9,494 bases of DNA from NCBI GenBank assembly GCA_947474905.1, contig CANJKQ010000013.1, positions 1-9,494 on the forward strand, in the 5' to 3' direction. Under the pieces are notes generated by a model. The model saw only the letters and a program-made list of their open reading frames with translations. It made no database searches and was not told the origin of the DNA. The translations under genes and the position numbers were made by a program. This stretch comes from Pseudomonadota bacterium. Lineage in GTDB: Bacteria; Pseudomonadota; Alphaproteobacteria; Sphingomonadales; Sphingomonadaceae. Every line of letters begins with the position of its first letter. Positions within the stretch are counted from its first letter, which is position 1. This document shows, one piece after another, positions 1 to 5,087 of this stretch.

Positions 1-1
1 G

Positions 2-268
2 ACCCGAATGCACCCGGGTCAGGCCGCGACCGTGACGTTCGATACCTATCCGGGGCTGAAGCTGAAAGGCCATGTCATGAGCATCGGTGCCGGCACGGGC
101 AGCGAGTTTTCGGCGCTGCCGGCGCAGAATGCGACCGGCAACTGGGTAAAGGTGACGCAGCGCGTGCCGGTGCGCATCGCGATTGACGAGCCGAGCGCGC
201 GACCGCTGATCGCGGGCATGTCGGCCAATGTTCGCGTGGATTTGTCGGGCAATGGCAACCACCGCTGA
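2..268 (+). CDS. emrA: EmrA/HlyD-family periplasmic adaptor, C-terminal end (partial)
   Basis: This is the last 88 codons of a gene that starts before the window. It encodes a membrane fusion protein of the HlyD/EmrA type, which sits in the periplasm, anchored to the inner membrane, and links an inner-membrane exporter to a TolC-like outer-membrane channel. The visible part is the distal beta-barrel and membrane-proximal region. It starts near HPGQAATVTFDTYPG and contains PAQNATGNWVKVTQRVPVRI, a stretch very characteristic of EmrA proteins, followed by PLIAGMSANVRVDL, the usual end of the domain. The TGA stop at 266-268 lies inside the next gene, a DHA2 exporter, giving a 17-base overlap that implies one operon and translational coupling. 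The N-terminal anchor and coiled-coil hairpin are outside the window. Family assignment is firm; the drug specificity cannot be read from this fragment. Confidence 0.9.
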   Translation, partial: TRMHPGQAATVTFDTYPGLKLKGHVMSIGAGTGSEFSALPAQNATGNWVKVTQRVPVRIAIDEPSARPLIAGMSANVRVDLSGNGNHR

Positions 269-1868
269 TCGCCTGCCGGTCCGGCGAGCGCCAGCTCCCC
301 CCGCCCCTGCCCCCGCCCCTGGCAAGGCGGCGCTGGAGGTGCGCGCCGGCTATAACTGGTTGCTGACCATCGGCGTCATGGCAGCGACGATCATGCAAAT
401 CCTCGATTCGACCATTGCCAATGTCGCGCTGCCCCATATGCAAAGCGCGCTGGGCGCGACGGCGGACACGGTAAATTGGGTGCTGACGAGCTATATCGTC
501 GCCTCGGCCATCGCCATTCCGGTGACGGGCTGGCTTTCTGACAGCTTCGGCTCGCGCAACCTGTTCCTTACCTCGGTCGCGGGGTTCGTGCTTGCCTCGA
601 TGTTGTGCGGCGCCGCGCAAAGCCTGCCCGCAATGGTGGGATTCCGCGTGCTGCAAGGCATCTTCGCCGCGTTCATGAACCCGCTCAGCCAGACCGTGAT
701 GCTCGACATCAACCCGCCCGAACGCCAGCCGCGTGCCATGTCGATCTGGGGCATGGGCATCATGGTCGGGCCGATCATGGGGCCGCTGATCGGCGGCTGG
801 CTGACCGACAATTACAATTGGCGCTGGGTATTCTACGTCAATCTGCCCATCGGCATCATCTGCTTTGCGATCCTGTGGGCGCTGCTGCCGAGCCGCCCGA
901 TCCGCAAGCGGCGGCTCGATACGTTCGGCTTCGCCATGCTGGCGATTGCCCTGGCGAGCTTTCAGGTCATGCTCGATCGCGGCGAGACCAAGGACTGGTT
1001 TGACAGCTGGGAAATCCGCATCGAGGCGATGCTGGCGATCAGCTGCGGCTGGATGTTCGTCGTCCATTTGCTCACCGCGCGCGCGCCGATGTTTGATCGC
1101 GTCCTGATCACCAACCGCAACCTGTTGACAGGGCTCGGCTTCATGCTGCTGATCGGCGTGCTGATGTTCGCGACGATGGCGCTGCTGCCGCCGATGCTGC
1201 AGCGGCTGTTCGGTTATCCCGTGCTCGATACCGGCATGTTGTTGATGCCGCGCGGGGTGGGCGTGCTGATCAGCATGGCAATTGCGGGCCAGGCGATCCA
1301 GCGCGGCGTCGATGCGCGCTGGCTGGTGGGCACGGGGCTGACGATCGCGGCGTTTTCGCTCTGGGAAATGACCCGCTGGACGCTGGTGATGGGCACGGGG
1401 TCGATCGTTATCCCCGGCCTCATCCAGGGGCTGGGCATGGGGCTGGTGTTCATCCCGTTGAACCTGCTCGCGTTCAGCACCTTGCCGCCGCAATATCGCA
1501 CAGAAGGCGCCAGCCTGATGAACCTGTTCCGCAGCATCGGCGCGTCGGTTGGCATTTCGATCGTGTCGGTGCTGCTCGCCCAGAATGTTCAGTCGCTCCA
1601 CCAGGATATTGGCGGCCATGTAAAGGGCTTTGGCGTCAATTCGATTGATCCCGCCATTGTCGGCGCATTTGGTACGACGGGCCAGGGCGTGATGGCGCTG
1701 ATCGATGCCGAAGTGAACCGCCAGGCGGCGATGATCGCCTATCTTGACGATTTCAAGCTAATGCTGGTGATGACGATCGTGGCGCTGCCGCTCGTCCTGT
1801 TGTTGCGCCGCCAGGCAAGGCCAGTGGCGGGCGCGAAGGACGATACGCCGCACGTGGCGTTTGATTAG
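252..1868 (+). CDS. emrB: DHA2-family (EmrB/QacA) multidrug efflux MFS transporter
   Basis: This is a 538-residue proton-coupled drug exporter of the inner membrane, normal length for the 14-helix DHA2 family. Visible motifs are LDSTIANVALP (51-61, family motif D with Asp52), GWLSDSFGSR (93-102, motif A in the helix 2-3 loop), RVLQG (132-136, motif B), GPIMGPLIGGWL (173-184, motif C, the antiporter signature) and WRWVFYVNLPIG (190-201), typical of EmrB. The cytoplasmic N-terminus is rich in Pro and Ala (residues 13-23). I chose the ATG at 252, which overlaps the end of emrA by 17 bases. An in-frame ATG at 228 would add eight residues and overlap more, and neither has a strong ribosome-binding site. 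Together with EmrA and an outer-membrane channel it should export hydrophobic toxic compounds. The ligand is unknown. Only 24 bases separate it from the oppositely oriented vapC, and no terminator is visible there. Confidence 0.93.
   Translation: MATTADRLPVRRAPAPPAPAPAPGKAALEVRAGYNWLLTIGVMAATIMQILDSTIANVALPHMQSALGATADTVNWVLTSYIVASAIAIPVTGWLSDSFGSRNLFLTSVAGFVLASMLCGAAQSLPAMVGFRVLQGIFAAFMNPLSQTVMLDINPPERQPRAMSIWGMGIMVGPIMGPLIGGWLTDNYNWRWVFYVNLPIGIICFAILWALLPSRPIRKRRLDTFGFAMLAIALASFQVMLDRGETKDWFDSWEIRIEAMLAISCGWMFVVHLLTARAPMFDRVLITNRNLLTGLGFMLLIGVLMFATMALLPPMLQRLFGYPVLDTGMLLMPRGVGVLISMAIAGQAIQRGVDARWLVGTGLTIAAFSLWEMTRWTLVMGTGSIVIPGLIQGLGMGLVFIPLNLLAFSTLPPQYRTEGASLMNLFRSIGASVGISIVSVLLAQNVQSLHQDIGGHVKGFGVNSIDPAIVGAFGTTGQGVMALIDAEVNRQAAMIAYLDDFKLMLVMTIVALPLVLLLRRQARPVAGAKDDTPHVAFD
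297..321 (-). repeat. 12-bp in-frame tandem repeat with G-quadruplex motif on the minus strand
   Basis: The 12-base unit CCCCCGCCCCTG occurs twice in tandem (298-309 and 310-321), inside emrB codons 16-24, where it encodes part of the Pro/Ala-rich N-terminus. On the minus strand this gives four guanine runs of 4, 5, 4 and 6 bases separated by loops of 1, 2 and 1 bases. That fits the classical pattern of a stable parallel G-quadruplex on the emrB template strand. The motif is seen directly; any effect on transcription is inference. Confidence 0.7.
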
Positions 1869-1892
1869 GCCGATCTCACTGAGCAGACTGGA

Positions 1893-2297
1893 TCAATTCC
1901 ACATTGCCCTCAAGGCCTGCGGCTGCTGCAGACGCAAACAACCCCTATCGGCAGTCAATAAGACGAGACCTTCAGACTGCGCCAGCGCCAGATACAGGCA
2001 ATCATAAAGCGAATGGGGCAACTGATAGGATAACGGCAGCGCCATCGGCATCAGCGACATGGATGAGACAAAGCGATCGACGATCTGCGGAAGCGCCGCG
2101 ATGCCGGCTTCGGCGGCCGATTGGTCAAATTGCTCCGCCTGCACCTTTTTCCAGAGCGCATGGGCAGTTTCGAGGACCATCCAATCCGGCGCAATCACGC
2201 TGCCCGCATAGGCGACACGGCGAACGGCGGCATCGCTATCCTGTTCTTCACTGACAATTTTAACCGCGACACTGGCGTCGAGGACGATAGCCGTCAC
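1893..2297 (-). CDS. vapC: VapC-like PIN-domain ribonuclease toxin
   Basis: This 134-residue PIN-domain protein is typical in length for VapC toxins, magnesium-dependent endoribonucleases that usually cut tRNA or rRNA and stop translation. The four acidic residues expected at the active site can be placed: Asp7 in LDASVAVK, Glu43 in VLETAHALW, Asp99 in SLYDCLYLALA and Asp117 in LLTADRG. The nuclease therefore looks intact. The start is a GTG at 2297 that overlaps the antitoxin stop in a GTGA, a 4-base overlap with no strong ribosome-binding site of its own. Toxin synthesis should therefore depend on translation of the antitoxin. The gene ends 24 bases from the convergent emrB. The RNA target cannot be predicted from sequence. 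Confidence 0.9.
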   Translation of the reverse strand: MTAIVLDASVAVKIVSEEQDSDAAVRRVAYAGSVIAPDWMVLETAHALWKKVQAEQFDQSAAEAGIAALPQIVDRFVSSMSLMPMALPLSYQLPHSLYDCLYLALAQSEGLVLLTADRGCLRLQQPQALRAMWN

Positions 2298-2566
2298 TCT
2301 ATCGGCTCATCGCTGCCGCCATAACCTCGGTCGCGCATTTCGCGGATGATCTGCGTGCTGTCGAGGGCGGCTGCGGCGGCGGGCGTATTGGCGCGAAGCT
2401 GCTCGGACAGCGCAATCAACGCGTCGCCCCGCAGCTGCCGTCGCGACCGCATGGCCATAAGGACATGACGTAACTCCGCCTCAAGCGAGCGACCATTATC
2501 CGCTGCCTGCCGTCGGTAGTCCTCGATCAACGCATCGTCGAGATTGCGGATAAGCACCTGGCCCAT
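2294..2566 (-). CDS. vapB: FitA/VapB-like ribbon-helix-helix antitoxin
   Basis: This 90-residue protein is upstream of and overlaps the PIN-domain toxin, the standard order of a type II toxin-antitoxin operon. The N-terminus (MGQVLIRNLDD, then a helix, then NGRSLEAELRHVL at about 24-36) matches the FitA-like ribbon-helix-helix DNA-binding fold. That fold dimerises and uses its beta-strand, around residues 3-8, to contact operator DNA. The C-terminal half (about 45-90) would wrap around the toxin. It ends in an acidic, flexible-looking tail. The ATG at 2566 is the natural start, and no Shine-Dalgarno sequence precedes it. A strong palindrome and promoter lie immediately upstream (2574-2602), consistent with autorepression by the VapBC complex. 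FitA and VapB naming overlap in the databases, so the symbol is a class label. Confidence 0.85.
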   Translation of the reverse strand: MGQVLIRNLDDALIEDYRRQAADNGRSLEAELRHVLMAMRSRRQLRGDALIALSEQLRANTPAAAAALDSTQIIREMRDRGYGGSDEPIE

Positions 2567-2573
2567 GACCGAA

Positions 2574-2602
2574 ATGATAGCATTATGCTATCACCCCCTC
2601 AA
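2574..2602 (-). promoter_or_regulatory. vapBC promoter with overlapping palindromic operator
   Basis: On the minus strand there is a -35-like TTGAGG (2602-2597), a 17-base spacer and a -10-like TATCAT (2579-2574). A perfect palindrome, TGATAGCAT-T-ATGCTATCA (2575-2593, 19 bases with one central base), covers the spacer and all but one base of the -10. A repressor bound there would block RNA polymerase, as expected for autorepression by a VapB/FitA-like protein. The -10 ends seven bases before the vapB ATG, so the predicted transcription start is at or next to that ATG. The -35 overlaps the asd stop codon (2599-2601). Confidence 0.7.
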
Positions 2603-3627
2603 GCCGCCTTCTGCAAATGCCGCCGCCCGAGCAGCTCTGCGATCTGAACCGCGTTCAACGCAGCGCCCTTGCGCAGATTGTCGCTCACCACCCAGATCAC
2701 CAGGCCGTTATCGACCGTCGGGTCTTCGCGCACGCGACTGACATAGGTGGCATACTCGCCGACGCATTCGACCGGCGTGACATAGCCGCCATCCTCGCGC
2801 TTATCGACCAGCATCACGCCCGGCGCCTCGCGCAGGATCGATTGCGCCTGCTTGGCCGAAATCTCGTTCTCGAACTCGATCGAGATTGCCTCCGAGTGCC
2901 CGACGAACACCGGCACGCGCACGCAAGTGGCGACGACCTTTATCTTGGGGTCGAGGATCTTCTTGGTCTCGACGACCATCTTCCACTCTTCCTTGGTGAA
3001 GCCGTCATCAAGGAACTTGTCGATATGCGGGATGACGTTGAAGGCGATCTGCTTGGTGAATTTGTGCGGCTCTGCCGTATCGCCGACAAAGATGTTGCGG
3101 CTCTGTTCGAACAGCTCGTCCATCCCCTGCTTGCCCGCGCCCGACACCGATTGATAGGTCGAGACGACGACGCGCTTGATCGTTGCCGCGTCGTGCAGCG
3201 GCTTCAGTGCCACGACCATTTGCGCGGTCGAGCAATTGGGGTTGGCGATGATGTTCTTGGCGCGATAGCCCGCAATCGCACCCGGGTTCACCTCAGGGAC
3301 GATCAGCGGCACGTCGGGGTCCATACGGTAGAACGAGGAATTGTCGATCACCGTGCAGCCGGCGGCGGCGAAGCGCGGCGCGTGGATTGCGGTCGCCTCG
3401 CTGCCGATCGCGAACAGCGCGATATCCCAACCCTTTGGATCGAAATGCTCGATATTCTGGACCTTGAGCATCCGGCCCGTCTCGCCGAACTCGATCTCGT
3501 CGCCCTGGCTGCGCGATGAGGCGACGGCGGCGATATCGGCGAGCGGAAATTCTCGCTCTGCCAAAATGTTCAGCATTTCGCGGCCGACCTTGCCGGTGGC
3601 ACCCGCGACGACGACCCGATAGGCCAT
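2599..3627 (-). CDS. asd: Aspartate-semialdehyde dehydrogenase
   Basis: This 342-residue cytoplasmic enzyme reduces L-aspartyl-4-phosphate to L-aspartate 4-semialdehyde with NADPH. That is the branch-point step toward lysine/diaminopimelate, threonine and methionine. The N-terminal nucleotide-binding glycine motif is GATGKVG (9-15). The catalytic cysteine is Cys132 in NPNCSTAQ, the substrate-binding arginine is probably Arg237 in CVRVPV, and the acid-base histidine is His244 in VGHSEAISIEF. SVSGAGKQGMDEL (160-172) is also characteristic. Length is normal and all key residues are present. The ATG at 3627 is chosen because AAAGGAG ends six bases upstream; an in-frame TTG at 3633 would abut that site. 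The Shine-Dalgarno sequence is buried in a hairpin (separate entry). The gene follows DUF418 by 84 bases and precedes vapB by 32, with no terminator after it. Confidence 0.97.
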   Translation of the reverse strand: MAYRVVVAGATGKVGREMLNILAEREFPLADIAAVASSRSQGDEIEFGETGRMLKVQNIEHFDPKGWDIALFAIGSEATAIHAPRFAAAGCTVIDNSSFYRMDPDVPLIVPEVNPGAIAGYRAKNIIANPNCSTAQMVVALKPLHDAATIKRVVVSTYQSVSGAGKQGMDELFEQSRNIFVGDTAEPHKFTKQIAFNVIPHIDKFLDDGFTKEEWKMVVETKKILDPKIKVVATCVRVPVFVGHSEAISIEFENEISAKQAQSILREAPGVMLVDKREDGGYVTPVECVGEYATYVSRVREDPTVDNGLVIWVVSDNLRKGAALNAVQIAELLGRRHLQKAA

Positions 3628-3630
3628 GGT

Positions 3631-3653
3631 CAACTCCTTTGGTTCAGGAGTTG
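3631..3653 (-). promoter_or_regulatory. Hairpin sequestering the asd Shine-Dalgarno sequence
   Basis: Read on the mRNA strand, the arm CAACTCCT (3653-3646) pairs perfectly with AGGAGTTG (3638-3631) across a seven-base loop, GAACCAA (3645-3639). The 3' arm contains AGGAG, the ribosome-binding site of asd, and the stem ends three bases before the ATG at 3627. If it forms in the transcript, ribosome access to asd would be reduced. The pairing is seen directly; the regulatory effect is inferred. Confidence 0.55.
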
Positions 3654-3681
3654 CACATAGGCGGCGCGCGCCGATTGTCCA
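3654..3681 (-). promoter_or_regulatory. Possible asd promoter
   Basis: On the minus strand a -35-like TGGACA (3681-3676, five of six consensus matches) lies 16 bases from a weak -10, TATGTG (3659-3654, three of six). The predicted start would be near 3647, inside the 5' arm of the hairpin that covers the asd ribosome-binding site. Transcripts from here would lack most of that arm and expose the site. The -10 is poor, so this is tentative. Confidence 0.25.
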
Positions 3682-3688
3682 GCGCGCG
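3665..3688 (-). other. GC-only stem-loop in the asd leader
   Basis: On the mRNA strand CGCGCGC (3688-3682) can pair with GCGCGCG (3671-3665) around a ten-base loop. The stem abuts the hairpin at 3689-3710. The 3' arm is also part of a 12-base perfect palindrome, CGGCGCGCGCCG (3662-3673), so alternative pairings exist. There is no U-tract, so it is not a simple terminator. Confidence 0.35.
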
Positions 3689-3710
3689 GTCGGCGCGATG
3701 GGGCGCCGAC
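3689..3710 (-). other. Stem-loop just after the DUF418 stop codon
   Basis: GTCGGCGC and GCGCCGAC form a perfect 8-bp stem with a six-base loop (3697-3702), one base beyond the DUF418 stop (3712-3714). No run of U follows on the minus strand, so intrinsic termination is unlikely. It could protect the 3' end of the upstream message, pause RNA polymerase or be part of a folded asd leader. Confidence 0.4.
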
Positions 3711-3711
3711 C

Positions 3712-5013
3712 CTAGGCCGACGCAGTCCCCGCTCCCTCACGGCGCAAAAAGGGCTGCCATTTCAAATAGGCCAGGCTCCGCCACAGCCACTCCATCGGCC
3801 CGTTGACAAAGAAGCGCACCCACAAATTGGCGAGCAGCAGAAGACCGACATACATGACGATCGCGATCAGCGCCAAATCGGCCCAGCCATAGCCGCCCCA
3901 GCGATTGAGCGCATAGGGCGCGAAAAGCAGGTGCAGGCTGATCAGCTGTTGCAGGAAATAGAGCGAGAAGGCCGTCCGCCCCGCCGCCGCCTTCATCAGC
4001 AAATTGATGAGCGACACATGCCCGAGCCCCATAGCCAGGCGGGCAAATTCGCTCGTCATCCATATGGTCTTGGGGATGGGAGAGAAGCTCAGCATCTCGG
4101 TTACCCCAATCCACCTTGCAGCCAGGCCAAAGCCATAGGCAAGGATCAGCGTTATGGCATAGAATAGCGCGCTGCGCTGGCCCTGAATGACGCCCCACTT
4201 CCAAAGCACAATGCCGATCAGCATCGCGCAAAATGCCTCGACAACGGTCAAGATGAAAAAGCCACTGCCCCACAGATATTTAAGCCAGTCGTTCCAATAG
4301 AGCTTGGCATAATCGAGATAGCCGCCGCGATGCGCCTTGGCCTCAGCCGCGATCTCTTGCCGGGTTTCACGGGACAGCTTGCGTTCGTCGAGAAGCTTTT
4401 GCCAGTCGGCCAGGGCCTTCTGGTCCACCGCCGACAGGGGCTGATGCGTTGCCTGATGGTGATGCGCGGCCTCCACCCGTGCGGAAAGCGCGGCGCGGTC
4501 GGCATATTGCAGCCCGCCGCCAATCAGGGTGAGCAACGCGAACCCGCAGCCCAGGGCGACCAACCCGCGCGGCTTCATCCGCCGGAACGGGAACAGGAAC
4601 AGCGCGGCAATGGCATAGATCGACAGAATGTCGCCCACCCAGAGCACGACAAAAATATCGAACAGGCCGAACATCAGCAGCCAGATATTGCGGCGCAGAT
4701 GGAGGTCAGCGATCGCCACCGGCCCGTCGGGTTCCATCGCGCGCGCGGCGAGCACCATCATCCCGGCGCCGAACAGGAATTCCAGCATGCAGCGCTGGGT
4801 GCCTTCCAACGCCAGCTGGATGGCAACCCACGCATTCTGGTCAGCGACGGTCCAGCCGATCGCGCGAACATCGCCAAAAGCTAACGGGGCCGACACCGCC
4901 TCAATGGGGACATTCATGAAATATATGCCGAGAATGGCGAGCCCGCGCAGGATATCGAGCACGTCGATCCGCGCGCGCCCAGCCACGGGCGAAAATTTCA
5001 AAGCCTGCTCCAC
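3712..5013 (-). CDS. DUF418 (YeiB-like) multi-pass membrane protein
   Basis: This 433-residue integral inner-membrane protein belongs to the DUF418 family, whose biochemical role is not established. Family hallmarks are R-IDVLDILRGLAILGI at the first helix (15-30), EFLFGAGM (78-85), the helix RRNIWLLMFGLFDIFVVLW ending in WVGDILSIYAI (125-135), and the C-terminal GPMEWLWRSLAY (405-416). There are roughly eight to ten hydrophobic segments. A soluble stretch at about 172-240 is charged, predicted helical, and opens with a histidine cluster, HHHQATH (184-190). The start is a GTG at 5013, preceded by a GGAG six bases upstream. It lies 74 bases after the peptidase gene and 84 before asd, all in the same direction. 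DUF418 proteins have been linked to transport on weak grounds; I do not assign a function. Confidence 0.88.
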   Translation of the reverse strand: MEQALKFSPVAGRARIDVLDILRGLAILGIYFMNVPIEAVSAPLAFGDVRAIGWTVADQNAWVAIQLALEGTQRCMLEFLFGAGMMVLAARAMEPDGPVAIADLHLRRNIWLLMFGLFDIFVVLWVGDILSIYAIAALFLFPFRRMKPRGLVALGCGFALLTLIGGGLQYADRAALSARVEAAHHHQATHQPLSAVDQKALADWQKLLDERKLSRETRQEIAAEAKAHRGGYLDYAKLYWNDWLKYLWGSGFFILTVVEAFCAMLIGIVLWKWGVIQGQRSALFYAITLILAYGFGLAARWIGVTEMLSFSPIPKTIWMTSEFARLAMGLGHVSLINLLMKAAAGRTAFSLYFLQQLISLHLLFAPYALNRWGGYGWADLALIAIVMYVGLLLLANLWVRFFVNGPMEWLWRSLAYLKWQPFLRREGAGTASA

Positions 5014-5049
5014 TGCCCTCTCCCCCCAAGAGCCGATCGACCGCGCGCC

Positions 5050-5077
5050 AATCTAGCCCATCGGATCAGCCGTGCAA
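5050..5077 (-). promoter_or_regulatory. Weak candidate promoter for the DUF418 gene
   Basis: In the 74-base gap after the peptidase gene the minus strand has a -35-like TTGCAC (5077-5072), a 16-base spacer and a -10-like TAGATT (5055-5050). This would give a leader of about 30 bases before the GTG at 5013. Both boxes are only partial matches. No terminator is visible in this gap, so read-through from the peptidase gene is equally possible. Confidence 0.2.
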
Positions 5078-5087
5078 CCGCAACGAT

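Noticed and set aside
75..1619. A 514-codon open frame antisense to emrB
   Set aside because: Its product is a low-complexity His/Arg/Gln/Ala-rich sequence with no fold, a common shadow of GC-rich coding DNA. The + strand frame is a clear EmrB protein.
2617..3519. A 300-codon + strand open frame opposite asd
   Set aside because: The product is rich in Arg, Asp, His and Leu without motifs and is fully antisense to the well-conserved asd gene.
3689..3710. An intrinsic terminator after the DUF418 gene
   Set aside because: The stem is good but no U-run follows on the minus strand, so I list it only as a stem-loop.
3628..3711. A lysine riboswitch upstream of asd
   Set aside because: The gap is 84 bases, about half the length of a lysine riboswitch, and I see only simple hairpins rather than its five-helix junction.
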